Part shown: one piece after another, positions 8,874-17,348 of the stretch
Layout of the letters: the number at the start of each line of letters is the position of its first letter
Numbering within the stretch: position 1 is the stretch's first letter
Assembly: GCA_902363575.1 (NCBI GenBank)
Contig: CABJAJ010000001.1
Span: 691,769-755,768 of the forward strand
Reading direction: 5' to 3'
Source of the DNA: Rikenellaceae bacterium
GTDB lineage: Bacteria > Bacteroidota > Bacteroidia > Bacteroidales > Rikenellaceae
Length of the DNA stretch: 64,000 nucleotides
Position numbers and translations under genes: made by a program
The notes under the pieces: generated by a model
Told to the model about the DNA's origin: nothing
Database searches by the model: none
Seen by the model: the letters and a program-made list of their open reading frames with translations, nothing else

Positions 8874-9806
8874 ATGGCAATTCCTAAATTTGATGAGTTA
8901 AGAGAGCCTGCCCTGAGACTGCTCAGCAGTAGCGACACAATGAGGACTAAGGACTTTATTGCTCCTTTGGCAAAGCATTTCAACCTCACCGAAGAGGAAG
9001 TCAACAGAATGTATCCAACGGGTAATGCTCACATTTTCTATGATCGAATGACGTGGGTGCTGAGCTATTTTTTCATGGCCGGTCTCGTTGAAAAGCCGAA
9101 AAGGGGAGTGTATAAAATTACGCCGAAGGGCAGAGAGCTGCTAAAAACACCGGACAAAATAAATGAATACGTGCACAAAGCAGTAGCCGCACGAGAGACG
9201 AAGGGAAAGCAGACCAAGAAAAAAGGTGTCGAGCCGGAGGTATATACGGATTTAGGCAATCAAACTCCCCAGGAGCAATTGTTGGAGTCGTACAACAACA
9301 TCCGAAAGAATGTTTATTCAGATATCCTGACCACCATCTTAAGCAAAACTCCTGCTGAGTTTGAAAAACTGGTTGTAACATTACTCCAGAGAATGGGGTA
9401 TGGCGGCGAGATCAAGGATTCGGGGATTGTCACGAAAGCATCGAACGACGAGGGTATCGACGGAATAATCAAGGAAGATATACTCGGCTTTGGGCGAATT
9501 CATATTCAAGCCAAACGCTATAAACTCGATAGTTGCATCGGCAGAGAAGATATACAGAAATTCGTGGGTGCTATTGCTTCCAAGACCAATAAGGGTGTCT
9601 TTATAACCACATCCTATTTCTCGAAGGGGGCGATCGATTACGTCAAAAATCTTCATAGCTCAACTACCATTGTGCTTATCGATGGAGAGAAATTGGCCGA
9701 ATATATCTACGATTATGGCTTGGGTATGCAGATAGAGGATACGCTGCATATTAAAAAACTCGATGCCGATTACTGGGACAGTATGAAAGACGATGAAAAA
9801 TCGTAG
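8874..9806 (+). CDS. Mrr-type restriction endonuclease with N-terminal winged-helix domain
   Basis: The start at 8874 (MAIPKFDELREPAL) gives 310 residues, typical of Mrr proteins; the promoter just upstream excludes the longer frame. Residues 1-90 look like the Mrr N-terminal winged-helix domain (RMTWVLSYFFMAGLVEKPKRGVYKIT split over two helices and a wing). The C-terminal half holds the PD-(D/E)xK-like Mrr catalytic domain: EFEKLVVTLLQRMGYGG, then DEGIDGII as the acidic site and IHIQAKRYK as the Q-x-K site. Mrr enzymes cut modified DNA, classically methylated. It is divergent from the BREX operon across a shared promoter region, so it may be a partner nuclease or an independent module of the island. 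What modification it recognises cannot be told from sequence. Confidence 0.82.
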   Translation: MAIPKFDELREPALRLLSSSDTMRTKDFIAPLAKHFNLTEEEVNRMYPTGNAHIFYDRMTWVLSYFFMAGLVEKPKRGVYKITPKGRELLKTPDKINEYVHKAVAARETKGKQTKKKGVEPEVYTDLGNQTPQEQLLESYNNIRKNVYSDILTTILSKTPAEFEKLVVTLLQRMGYGGEIKDSGIVTKASNDEGIDGIIKEDILGFGRIHIQAKRYKLDSCIGREDIQKFVGAIASKTNKGVFITTSYFSKGAIDYVKNLHSSTTIVLIDGEKLAEYIYDYGLGMQIEDTLHIKKLDADYWDSMKDDEKS

Positions 9807-9926
9807 TTTTTACCCTTTTGTTCCCCTATGTACCCCGAAAGTCACGATCCGTTAAAACGAATTGTTTTCAGCATCAAACGTATGTACGGAACGATGCTAT
9901 TGCGTTTTTAACAGACAAGGCGGGCT

Positions 9927-10997
9927 TCATCTGTCCGATTCCGTGAAATCGAAGCGCAATTGTACGCTTTCGGCGCAGGCTTCGGGGCTGTTACCCACCG
10001 TCAGGCCGATCAACCGGACTTTGCGACCCCCGAAATCGACGGCCGAGAGCAGCTCTTCGGAGACGCGGCTGAGCGTTTCGACGCAATCCACGGGGGCGGC
10101 GAGCGTTCTGGAGCGGGTGATCTGCCGGAAGTCGCCGAACTTGAGTTTCAGCACGACCGTCCTGCCCCGGAATTCGTGCCGCATCAGACGGCTCCATACC
10201 TCCTCGCGCACCCCTGCCAGCTCCGACAACAACGTTTCGCGGTCGTCGGTGTCCTGCGAAAAGGTCGTCTCGGCGCCCAGGGACTTGCGTATCAGGTCGG
10301 GCGTCACCTCGCGGTCGTCGATGCCCCGGGCATAGCCGTAGTAGCTGTGCCCGGCTTTCCCGAAATGGCGCACCAGCTCCATCTCGTCCCACATCCGCAG
10401 GTCGGCGCCCGTGCGGATCCCCAGGCGGTGCATCTTCGCTGCCGTCACTTCGCCTATGCCGAAAAAACGCTCGACGGGAAGGCCCGCGACGAACGGTTCG
10501 ATCTGTCCGGGCGGGATGGTGAAAAGCCCGTCGGGTTTGCGGTAGTCGGAGGCGATCTTCGCCAGCATTTTGTTCACGGAGATGCCGGCCGAGGCCGTAA
10601 GCCCTGTCTCCGCAAGAATGCGGCCTTTGATTTCGCGGGCGACGAGCGTGGCTGAACTCGCATGCGAGACATCGAGAAATGCCTCGTCGAGCGACAAGGG
10701 CTCCACCAGCTCGGTATAATCCCGCAAGATGCCGCGGATCTGCAAAGAAACGGCCTTGTACACGTCGAAACGAGGCGGTACGAAAATCAGATCGGGGCAG
10801 AGGCGTCGGGCCAAGGCGGACGAGACGGCCGAATGGACGCCGAACGGCCGGGCTTCGTAGCTCGCGGTAGCGACCACGCCCCGGGGACCGTCGTGTCCCA
10901 CGGCGATCGGACGGCCCCGCAGTTCGGGTCGGTCCCGCTGTTCCACGGATGCGTAGAAGGCATCCATGTCGATGTGTATGATTTTTCGATGCGGCAT
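9927..10997 (-). CDS. dinB: DNA polymerase IV (Y-family translesion polymerase)
   Basis: The start MPHRKIIHIDMD at 10997 gives 356 residues; the frame is open upstream but that extension is not conserved-looking. Catalytic acids are visible: D10 in HIDMD and D104-E105 in SLDEAFLDV. FY at 14-15 is the steric gate region. A helix-hairpin-helix region (FFGIGEVTAAKMHRLGI) and a little-finger domain follow. The protein ends VQLRFDF, which resembles a weak beta-clamp binding sequence (QLRFDF). It copies past DNA lesions. It converges with the mrr gene and marks the switch from AT-rich island DNA to GC-rich core DNA. Confidence 0.95.
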   Translation of the reverse strand: MPHRKIIHIDMDAFYASVEQRDRPELRGRPIAVGHDGPRGVVATASYEARPFGVHSAVSSALARRLCPDLIFVPPRFDVYKAVSLQIRGILRDYTELVEPLSLDEAFLDVSHASSATLVAREIKGRILAETGLTASAGISVNKMLAKIASDYRKPDGLFTIPPGQIEPFVAGLPVERFFGIGEVTAAKMHRLGIRTGADLRMWDEMELVRHFGKAGHSYYGYARGIDDREVTPDLIRKSLGAETTFSQDTDDRETLLSELAGVREEVWSRLMRHEFRGRTVVLKLKFGDFRQITRSRTLAAPVDCVETLSRVSEELLSAVDFGGRKVRLIGLTVGNSPEACAESVQLRFDFTESDR

Positions 10998-11020
10998 GAC
11001 AGGGCTTCGTGACCACAGCG

Positions 11021-11028
11021 CAAAGATA
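11021..11028 (-). promoter_or_regulatory. dinB -7 element
   Basis: Minus-strand TATCTTTG, ending 24 bases before the dinB ATG. I could not find a good -33 element at the normal distance, so this is a partial match. Confidence 0.4.
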
Positions 11029-11260
11029 ATGACAAAATGTTTTGTGACCCGTTGAAGAATTGTCGGCCCGCTGCCGGGAGCGAAGCGGACGAGCGGTGCG
11101 GCGGGCGACCCGTTGCCGTGCGGACAAGGGCCGAAAGTCTCTGATGGCGATTTCACGTCGCGTATTTACCGGTCATCGATCGGGAACGGCCGGGAAACAT
11201 CGTGTCGGGTGGACGAACGATGACCGCGGAGGGGTTGCAAACGATCGGGTCTGGATGAAA

Positions 11261-11296
11261 ATCGTCGAGGCACCGGACAACCGGTGCCTCGACGAT
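11261..11296 (-). terminator. Rho-independent terminator of the HU gene
   Basis: A perfect 16-base stem (11261-11276 with 11281-11296) closes an ACAA loop. On the minus strand it is followed by a short T run. It begins 17 bases after the HU stop codon. Confidence 0.75.
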
Positions 11297-11312
11297 GCTC
11301 GGAAATAAGCCC

Positions 11313-11585
11313 TTACTTCAGCACATCGAAGAATTTGGGTGCCGGTTTGAATGCGGGGATATTGTGTTCGGGGACAATGAGCGTCGTATTTTTCGAGATA
11401 TTGCGGGCTACTTTGCGTGCGCGTTTCTTCACCTGGAACGTACCGAAACCACGCAGATAGACGTTGTTCTTCTTGCCGATGCTCTCTTTCACGCTCTCCA
11501 TAAACGACTCGACGACCGTCGATACGATTGCCTTGTCGATGCCGGTGGATCTCGAAACCTCACCGACGATTTCTGCTTTTGTCAT
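11313..11585 (-). CDS. HU/IHF-family DNA-binding protein
   Basis: Ninety residues, the normal length for HU. It begins MTKAEIVGEVSRSTG and shows the family core: RGFGTFQVKKRARKVARN, the beta-arm tip with a conserved Pro in IVPEHNIPAF, and the final helix KPAPKFFDVL. It binds and bends DNA non-specifically as a dimer and packs the nucleoid. The gene has its own promoter (11616-11646) and its own strong terminator, so it is a single-gene unit. Whether it is HU-alpha/beta or IHF-like cannot be settled by eye. Confidence 0.93.
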   Translation of the reverse strand: MTKAEIVGEVSRSTGIDKAIVSTVVESFMESVKESIGKKNNVYLRGFGTFQVKKRARKVARNISKNTTLIVPEHNIPAFKPAPKFFDVLK

Positions 11586-11615
11586 AGTTGTAATCGATAT
11601 TTATAAGTGGTGGAG

Positions 11616-11646
11616 CAAAGATAAACACAAAATCGGATAATCCAAT
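11616..11646 (-). promoter_or_regulatory. Promoter of the HU gene
   Basis: Minus-strand -7 element TATCTTTG (11616-11623), 19-base spacer, then ATTG (11643-11646) as the -33 element. The transcription start lies about 25 bases before the ATG. Confidence 0.65.
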
Positions 11647-11690
11647 GATTCAGGGCGCAGATAACGTGCAGGCCCTCAGCAAAGAGTTGA

Positions 11691-11735
11691 AAAAGAGCGG
11701 CCGAATGCACCCGGGAGGAATCCCGCGCGGCCGCT
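11691..11735 (-). terminator. Orphan Rho-independent terminator
   Basis: Outer stem AGCGGCCG/CGGCCGCT (11696-11703 with 11728-11735) and inner stem CGGGA/TCCCG around GGAA. On the minus strand the stem is followed by CTTTTT. It is not next to any annotated minus-strand gene. Confidence 0.5.
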
Positions 11736-11830
11736 GCGGAGGGCGCATCACGATGCCGAAAGTCCGGTTAGGGCAAAGCGGGTTTTGTGCAATCTGCTGA
11801 TTATTTGCTGTTTGATGGATACATCGGCGC
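11691..11830 (-). ncRNA. Candidate small RNA with its own terminator
   Basis: The 330 bases between the HU and PepSY genes hold no convincing ORF, but they do hold a minus-strand terminator (11691-11735). A second hairpin, GCATC/GATGC, lies just upstream in the same transcript. No gene on the minus strand would use this terminator, so a short untranslated RNA is the simplest reading. A weak -7-like TTTCTTTG sits at 11830-11837 with no -33 partner, so the 5' end is a guess. No known RNA family is recognised. Confidence 0.25.
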
Positions 11831-11918
11831 AAAGAAAACGATTTGGCAGCGCACCGGATGAAAATGGAATACGTTTTGCTGTATCCGTAATGAAATTTAT
11901 AACTGAATTCATCACATT

Positions 11919-12353
11919 ATGAAAAAAATCTTACTTCTTCTGGTTTGTGCGGCAGCCGCCTTCTCGGTAAGCGCAGCGCCCCAAAAGGTCGATTTCGACA
12001 AACTGCCGAATAACTCGCAGGAGTTTATCCAGAAAAATTTCCCCCGCGAAAAGGTGAAAAACGTGGAGATGGACCGCGAAGCTTCGTGGGACAAGTACAC
12101 CGTCTATTTCAACAGCGGCAACCAGATCTCCTTTGAGGGCGGCAGCGGCGACTGGTCGCGGATCATTATGAAGAACGGCCCGGTGCCCGCAACCGTAATT
12201 CCCGTGAAGATCAAGACCTTCGCAGGCGGCAAGTATCCCGGAATGAACATCGTGATGCTGGAGACGACCGCCGACGGCTACAAAGCCGGTCTTGCGGACG
12301 GCACGTTCCTCTATTTCGACAAGGACGGCAACTATACCAAAGCCACGAAATAG
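11919..12353 (+). CDS. Secreted PepSY-like domain protein
   Basis: This gene encodes 144 residues. Residues 1-19 are a signal peptide (MKKILLLLVCAAAAFSVSA), so the mature protein of about 125 residues is periplasmic or exported. The rest matches the Bacteroidetes PepSY-like (BLIP-fold) pattern: LPNNSQEFIQKNFP, then two similar beta-alpha units ending YTVYFNSGNQISFEGGSGDW and YKAGLADGTFLYFDKDGNY. Such small proteins are abundant in gut Bacteroidetes and their function is unknown; inhibition of proteases or ligand binding has been suggested. It has no co-directional neighbour and ends at a clear terminator. Confidence 0.8.
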   Translation: MKKILLLLVCAAAAFSVSAAPQKVDFDKLPNNSQEFIQKNFPREKVKNVEMDREASWDKYTVYFNSGNQISFEGGSGDWSRIIMKNGPVPATVIPVKIKTFAGGKYPGMNIVMLETTADGYKAGLADGTFLYFDKDGNYTKATK

Positions 12354-12371
12354 CGTTTCGGTCCTTTTTCC

Positions 12372-12403
12372 AAAGGCGGTTCTGCAGAGAGCCGCCTTTT
12401 TTC
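12372..12403 (+). terminator. Terminator after the PepSY-like gene
   Basis: Stem AAGGCGGTTCT/AGAGCCGCCTT with one G-U pair and a four-base loop, followed by six T. It starts about 20 bases after the stop codon. Confidence 0.8.
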
Positions 12404-12472
12404 GTTCCTCTGTCCGCCCGGGTTTCTTTGCCTTGGGTCTTCCGGCGGGTGGTGGCCATACCTGTACGCCGG

Positions 12473-12976
12473 CTATGCTTCGCCGGAGGGGGCCGGGAGG
12501 CTGTCGGTCTCTTCCACGTCGCAACCGGAGAAATGGAAGTCGGTGCGAGCCCGCTCCTTCGGGAAGAGGAAATAGGTGCACGACGCCTGCGTGCACAGCT
12601 CGCCGTCCGGATTGGCGATGCGCACGTCGATGCGCACCAGGTTGTGTCGCTGCTCCCCGACACGGGCCCGCAGGTCGATCCATGCGTCGGTGGTGCGCAC
12701 GGGGCGGAGGTAGCGGACCTCCATCTTCGACGTCACGCCGCTGGTCTGGAACTTGCGGAATACCACCCAACTGCTGATCTCGTCGGCCAGCGTCGCCTGA
12801 ATCCCTCCGTGCAGGGTATTCACCCAACCCTGGTACTCCGGACGGGGCCGCCAGCGGCAAACCACCTCCTCTCCGTCCTCGTAAAATTCCATCCTCAGGC
12901 CGCACGCATGGCCCGGATCGCAGCCGTAGCAGTGGTACCCGTCCACGCCCTGCCAGGGGTTGATGATCTTTTTCAT
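12473..12976 (-). CDS. PaaI-family hotdog thioesterase
   Basis: The start at 12976 (MKKIINPWQGVDGYHCYGC) gives 167 residues. The frame is open far upstream, but that part is a shadow of the MscS gene and a promoter lies between. The signature NTLHGGIQATLADE (about 53-66) is the hotdog active-site helix of PaaI/YdiI-type acyl-CoA thioesterases, with MEVRYLRPVRT as the central strand. The N-terminal CYGCDPGHACGL has three Cys in the pattern often seen in this subgroup (N-terminal C-x2-C, function unknown). It likely hydrolyses acyl- or aryl-CoA esters in the cytoplasm. The substrate is unknown and no pathway gene adjoins it. Confidence 0.8.
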   Translation of the reverse strand: MKKIINPWQGVDGYHCYGCDPGHACGLRMEFYEDGEEVVCRWRPRPEYQGWVNTLHGGIQATLADEISSWVVFRKFQTSGVTSKMEVRYLRPVRTTDAWIDLRARVGEQRHNLVRIDVRIANPDGELCTQASCTYFLFPKERARTDFHFSGCDVEETDSLPAPSGEA

Positions 12977-12999
12977 CCGTTTATCCGTTCTATGATACG

Positions 13000-13030
13000 C
13001 AAAAATAAACATTCCCGGGAATAGTTCCAA
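13000..13030 (-). promoter_or_regulatory. Promoter of the thioesterase gene
   Basis: Minus-strand -7 TATTTTTG (13000-13007), 19-base spacer, TTGG (13027-13030). The leader would be about 17 bases. The rest of the 279-base gap to the MscS gene shows no gene. Confidence 0.55.
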
Positions 13031-13201
13031 GAGTTGTCGGCAGAGCGGGCGGCCTGCCGGATCGACACGTCCGGGCGGTTTTCCGCCGGTAGCGACGGGG
13101 GCCGGGAAAGGGCGGGGCAGGCTATGCCGCCGACGCGATTCGGTCGGTGCGGGAAACGGGGCTGCGGTTCCGTGCCTACAGAAAGGAAGATCGGCAGGCG
13201 C

Positions 13202-13232
13202 TTTGCAGCCCTCGGGGAAGTTTGTATCTTTG
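13202..13232 (+). promoter_or_regulatory. Promoter of the MscS-dehydrogenase pair
   Basis: TTTG (13202-13205), 19-base spacer and TATCTTTG (13225-13232), 23 bases before the ATG at 13256. It fixes the start against the longer open frame. Confidence 0.7.
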
Positions 13233-13255
13233 GGCAAACAAATCCTTTGCAAGCC

Positions 13256-14539
13256 ATGAAGACTTTTATTCAGCGATGGATCGACGACCTGCTGCTGTGG
13301 CTGGGGCTCAGTTCCGAGCAGGCCGACGTGACCGACCAGTGGGCGGCATTCGTGGTGGTGCTGCTCGTCGCCGTGCTGATGGCGCTGATCTGCCGTTTCC
13401 TGCTGCTGCGCGTGGTGCGGCGCATTGTCCGCCGTACCCGTGTGACGTGGGACGACATCATCTTCAACGACAAGGCACTCAAGCGATTCAGCCACTTGCT
13501 TGTGCCGCTGATCCTCTACATCATGCTGCCCGCGATTTTCCCCTCGGACGCAGGTGCGCGTCATGTGATGGTGCGCCTGACGCAGGTGTATATCGTCGTG
13601 GCGATCCTGCGGCTGCTCAGTACGTTCATCCGTGCCGTCTTCGACATAGCAGCCAATCGGAGGGCCTGGCAGGGCAAGCCGATCAAGGGACTCCGGCAGA
13701 CGGGGCAGGGGATCGTGTACCTGATCGGCACGATCCTGATTATTTCGATCCTGCTCAACCGCTCGCCCGCGATTCTGCTGACGGGGTTGGGCGCCTCGGC
13801 AGCCGTGCTGATGCTGATTTTCCGAGACAGCATCCTGGGCTTCGTGTCGGGCATCCAGCTTTCGGCCAACGACATGCTCAAGGTCGGCGACTGGATTGCC
13901 ATGCCCAAATACGGGGCCGACGGTACGGTGGAGGAGGTGTCGCTCACCACGGTCAAGATCCGCAACTGGGACAATACGATTGTCACGCTGCCGCCCTACC
14001 TGCTGGTGAGCGACTCGTTTCAGAACTGGGAGGGGATGCGTGCCTCGGGCGGCCGCCGTGTCAAAAGGTCGGTCAATATCGATATGGCCAGTGTAAAATT
14101 CTGCAATAGCGATATGCTCGACCGTTACCGGGGGATCGGACTGCTGAAGGAGTACATCGAGCAGACCGAGCGTCGGGTGGCGGAGTACAATGCCGCGCAC
14201 AACATCCCGCCCGAACGGTCGGGAGTGGATGGGATGCACCAGACCAACCTGGGGGTATTCCGCGCCTACCTGGTCAATTACCTCAAAGACCTCGAAACAG
14301 TAAATAAGAACATGACGCTGATGGTGCGACAGTTGCAGCCGACCCAGACGGGTCTGCCCATGGAGCTCTATTTCTTTACCAATACGGTCGAATGGGTGGC
14401 TTACGAGGGCATCCAGTCCGACGTGTTCGACCATGTGCTGGCCGTGGTACCGACCTTCGATCTGCGGGTATTCCAGAATCCTTCGGGCAGCGATGTGGAA
14501 CGGCTGTCCCGTCTCACCTCCACGCAACGCAACGTCTGA
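13256..14539 (+). CDS. MscS-family mechanosensitive ion channel (YbdG-like)
   Basis: The start at 13256 (MKTFIQRWIDDLL) gives 427 residues. Four or five membrane segments lie in the first 200 residues (for example AAFVVVLLVAVLMALICRFLLL and GIVYLIGTILIISILL). The pore-lining helix and beta domain follow in LLTGLGASAAVLMLIFRDSILGFVSGIQL and KVGDWIAMPK, with EEVSLTTVKIRNWDNTIVTLPP as the MscS core. The size and the C-terminal extension resemble YbdG/MscM rather than the small MscS. It opens under membrane tension to relieve osmotic stress in the inner membrane. The 2-hydroxyacid dehydrogenase gene starts 4 bases after it, probably on the same transcript. Confidence 0.88.
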   Translation: MKTFIQRWIDDLLLWLGLSSEQADVTDQWAAFVVVLLVAVLMALICRFLLLRVVRRIVRRTRVTWDDIIFNDKALKRFSHLLVPLILYIMLPAIFPSDAGARHVMVRLTQVYIVVAILRLLSTFIRAVFDIAANRRAWQGKPIKGLRQTGQGIVYLIGTILIISILLNRSPAILLTGLGASAAVLMLIFRDSILGFVSGIQLSANDMLKVGDWIAMPKYGADGTVEEVSLTTVKIRNWDNTIVTLPPYLLVSDSFQNWEGMRASGGRRVKRSVNIDMASVKFCNSDMLDRYRGIGLLKEYIEQTERRVAEYNAAHNIPPERSGVDGMHQTNLGVFRAYLVNYLKDLETVNKNMTLMVRQLQPTQTGLPMELYFFTNTVEWVAYEGIQSDVFDHVLAVVPTFDLRVFQNPSGSDVERLSRLTSTQRNV

Positions 14540-14543
14540 CGCG

Positions 14544-15497
14544 ATGAAACCCCGGATACTGGTTACGAGCCGGCTTTTCGACGAATCGTTCGCCGCACTG
14601 GAGCGCGAATGCGAGGTGATCCGGCCCGACAGGGCGCCGTTCACCCCCGAAACGGCGGCTCCGTTTCTTCCGCATATCGACGGGCTGATTCCCACGCAGG
14701 CTTTCCGGGTGACGCGCGAGGTGATCGACCGCTCGCCCCGTCTGCGGATCGTGGCCAACTTCGGGACGGGAACCGACAACATCGATGTGGCCTATGCCAC
14801 CGAGCGGGGCGTGGTGGTCGCCAATACGCCCGACCCGGTGGTCGAGCCGACGGCGGAACTGGCTTACGGCCTGCTGCTCGCGGCGGCGCGGGGGATCGTT
14901 CGTCTCGACCGGGGTGTCCGCGACGGGAACGTGAGGGTCAGCGTGATGCGCAACCTCGGCACGACGCTGCGCGGCAAGACCCTCGGCATCGTCGGGTATG
15001 GCCGCATCGGGCAGGCTGTGGCCCGCTATGCACATGGGTCGGCGATGCGGATTCTCTACTTCAATCGTCATCCGCTGACGGCAGACCGGGAACGGGCGCA
15101 GGGGGTGTGCTATGCCCCGCTGGACCGATTGTTGGCCGAGGCCGATTTCGTGACCCTGCATACGCCGCTCACGGAGCAGACGCGCCATCTGATCGGAGCG
15201 CGCGAACTGGGGCTGATGAAGCCGACGGCTTTCCTGATTAACACCTCACGTGGCGGGGTGGTGGACGAACGGGCGCTGACGGAGGCCCTGCGTGCCGGCC
15301 GGATTGCCGGTGCGGGGTTGGATGTCTTCGAGACCGAACCGCAGATTCCCGAGGAGCTCCGGACGCTGGACAACGTGATCCTCACGCCCCATGCCGGGAC
15401 AGCGACTACGGAGGCCCGTATGGAGATGGGGTGCCGGGCTGCGGATAACATCCTTCGGTTCTTCCGGGGCGAGCCGGGGATCACGCGGGTAAACTGA
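14544..15497 (+). CDS. NAD(P)-dependent D-2-hydroxyacid dehydrogenase
   Basis: This is a 317-residue protein of the D-isomer-specific 2-hydroxyacid dehydrogenase family. The Rossmann motif GYGRIG is at 151-156 and the catalytic triad is R236 (NTSRGG), E265 (FETEP) and H283 (TPHAG). After the second beta strand it has FNR (174-176) instead of an acidic residue, which in GhrB-type enzymes goes with NADP(H) use. It likely reduces a 2-keto acid such as glyoxylate, hydroxypyruvate or 2-ketogluconate; the substrate cannot be fixed from sequence. It follows the MscS gene with a 4-base gap. Confidence 0.88.
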   Translation: MKPRILVTSRLFDESFAALERECEVIRPDRAPFTPETAAPFLPHIDGLIPTQAFRVTREVIDRSPRLRIVANFGTGTDNIDVAYATERGVVVANTPDPVVEPTAELAYGLLLAAARGIVRLDRGVRDGNVRVSVMRNLGTTLRGKTLGIVGYGRIGQAVARYAHGSAMRILYFNRHPLTADRERAQGVCYAPLDRLLAEADFVTLHTPLTEQTRHLIGARELGLMKPTAFLINTSRGGVVDERALTEALRAGRIAGAGLDVFETEPQIPEELRTLDNVILTPHAGTATTEARMEMGCRAADNILRFFRGEPGITRVN

Positions 15498-15538
15498 ACG
15501 TTGCCGCCCGAGAAGGGCGAATCCGTCTTCGTCAGTCT

Positions 15539-15560
15539 GCCGGCATCTTCCGGCCGTTTT
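15539..15560 (+). terminator. Possible terminator after the dehydrogenase
   Basis: A short GCCGG/CCGGC stem with a six-base loop is followed by CGTTTT. The stem is only 5 bases, so support is weak. The next gene converges and ends at the last base. Confidence 0.35.
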
Positions 15561-17221
15561 CAGAGCAGAAACAGGAGCATCACCTGCACGATCACCACGC
15601 GCAGGAACATGCAGATCGGATAAACGGTGGCGTAGGTGACCGAGGGGTTGTCGCCCGGGATGGTGTCGTTGGCATAGTTGAGGGCCATCGGGTTGGCCAT
15701 ACTGCCGCACAGGATGCCCGTCACCGAGCCGAAATCTAGCCCGAGCAGCCGCATCGACCCCCATGCCACGAGCACCACGGGAACGAACGTGACGAGGAAA
15801 CCCAGCGCGAGCCACAGGGCCCCTTCGGGCCGCATGACGGTGGCGAAGAAGCTCGCGCCGGCATCGAGCCCCAGGCAGGCGAGGTAGAGCGAGAGGCCCA
15901 GCGCCCGCAGCATGAGGTTGGCGCTCTGGGTGGTGTAGGTAATCATGTGGAGCCGGGGACCGAAGGTGCCCATCAGGATGCCGACCACAATCGGGCCGCC
16001 GGCCAGCCCCAACCGCACTTCGAGGCTGAGGCCCGGCACGGCCAGGGGCACGCTGCCGAGTACGAGTCCCAGGATGAGACCGATGAAAACCGAAACCAGG
16101 TTGGGCTCGTTGAGGCTCCGCACGGCATTGCCGAGGATTTTCTCGACGTTGTGCACTGCCGTCGCCTCGCCCACGACCGTCAGGCGGTCGCCGAGCTGGA
16201 GCGTGAGGTCGGGGGTGGCCAGGAGTTGCACGCCCGAGCGGTAAACGCGGCTGATGTTGATGCCGTAAAGGTTTCGCAGGCGCAGCGAGCTGAGCTTGCG
16301 GCCGTTGATTTCGGGGCGGGTGACCAGGATGCGCTGCGAGATAAGCTGCCGGTCAACGGCGTTCCAGTCGATGTCGCGCGTGTTCCAGTCCTTTTTCTCC
16401 TGCCGTCCGAAGATCAGGTGCAGGGCCTCCACCTCCTGCGGCGAGGTGACGATAAGCAGGTGGTCGCCCTCTTGCAGGGTGGTGTCCGACGTGGGGATCG
16501 ACACGCGCCCCTCGCGCCACAGTCGGGAGATGACGAACCGGTGGTGGCTGTGGAGGGCTACGTCGCGGATGCTTTTGCCGAAAATCGCCGGATTGGTGGC
16601 GCGGAATTCGGCGATAAAGACATTTTTCGCGTGGTCGGCGTCGGGCGAGGGAAGATCCGAGGGACGGACGACAAACCGCCGGAGCAGGGCGATGGCCAGG
16701 ATGACCCCCACCACTCCCAGCGGGTAGGCTACCGCGCATCCGAGGGCTGCGCCGTTGCTGTCGAAGTTCATCTGCTTGAGGGCCTGCTGCGCGGCGCCCA
16801 GGGCGGGTGTGTTGGTGGTGGCACCGCACAGGATGCCCGTCATGTCGGGCAGCGGGACACCCGCTACTCGCCCCAGGACGACGGCCAGAAGCGTACCCAG
16901 CACCACCACGCCCAAGGCCGGAGTGATGAGCCGCAGTCCGCCCGTGCGCAGGGAGCTGAAGAATCCCGGTCCGACCTGCAGGCCGAGGGCATAGACGAAG
17001 AGGACGAGGCCGAAACTTTCGGCGAAGTTGAGCATCTGACGGTCGATGCTCAGGCCCAGGTGCCCGGCGACGATGCCGACGAAGAAGATGAACGCCGATC
17101 CGAGCGAGATGCCCAGGAAGCGTATCTTGCCCAGTCCGATCCCGACGGTAGCGATCAGCGAAAGGACGACCACGGCCTGCAGAGCCGAGTGCGCCGTGAA
17201 AATATCCGTAAACCACGTCAT
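15560..17221 (-). CDS. AspT/YidE-type transporter with two RCK-C domains
   Basis: This 553-residue inner-membrane protein has the layout of the aspartate-alanine exchanger family: five or six membrane segments (residues 15-190), two soluble RCK-C/TrkA-C domains (about 210-375), then a second set of membrane segments. The repeated membrane halves carry similar turns, MTGILCGATTNTPALGAAQQAL and VTGILCGSMANPMALNYAND, a hallmark of the duplicated transport domain. YidE and YbjL of E. coli share this form; substrates of most members are unknown. RCK-C domains may sense a ligand. It stands alone, with a -7 element upstream, converging with the dehydrogenase gene. Confidence 0.88.
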   Translation of the reverse strand: MTWFTDIFTAHSALQAVVVLSLIATVGIGLGKIRFLGISLGSAFIFFVGIVAGHLGLSIDRQMLNFAESFGLVLFVYALGLQVGPGFFSSLRTGGLRLITPALGVVVLGTLLAVVLGRVAGVPLPDMTGILCGATTNTPALGAAQQALKQMNFDSNGAALGCAVAYPLGVVGVILAIALLRRFVVRPSDLPSPDADHAKNVFIAEFRATNPAIFGKSIRDVALHSHHRFVISRLWREGRVSIPTSDTTLQEGDHLLIVTSPQEVEALHLIFGRQEKKDWNTRDIDWNAVDRQLISQRILVTRPEINGRKLSSLRLRNLYGINISRVYRSGVQLLATPDLTLQLGDRLTVVGEATAVHNVEKILGNAVRSLNEPNLVSVFIGLILGLVLGSVPLAVPGLSLEVRLGLAGGPIVVGILMGTFGPRLHMITYTTQSANLMLRALGLSLYLACLGLDAGASFFATVMRPEGALWLALGFLVTFVPVVLVAWGSMRLLGLDFGSVTGILCGSMANPMALNYANDTIPGDNPSVTYATVYPICMFLRVVIVQVMLLFLL

Positions 17222-17244
17222 GCGATAACCAACCTGTGCGACGG

Positions 17245-17252
17245 CAAAAGTA
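17245..17252 (-). promoter_or_regulatory. -7 element upstream of the AspT-type gene
   Basis: Minus-strand TACTTTTG ends 23 bases before the ATG. No clear -33 element is seen. Confidence 0.4.
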
Positions 17253-17348
17253 GGTCAAATTTTCGGTTTTGCCGCGAAAACGTCCGAATATTCCGCTGCG
17301 CAGCGGGGTGCGGACGCGTCGGGTCGCTGCCGTTTGGCGGGAAATCGT

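Noticed and set aside
12977..14782. N-terminal extension of the thioesterase frame to 769 residues
   Set aside because: The extension is antisense to the MscS gene, and a promoter and ATG at 12976 explain the real gene.
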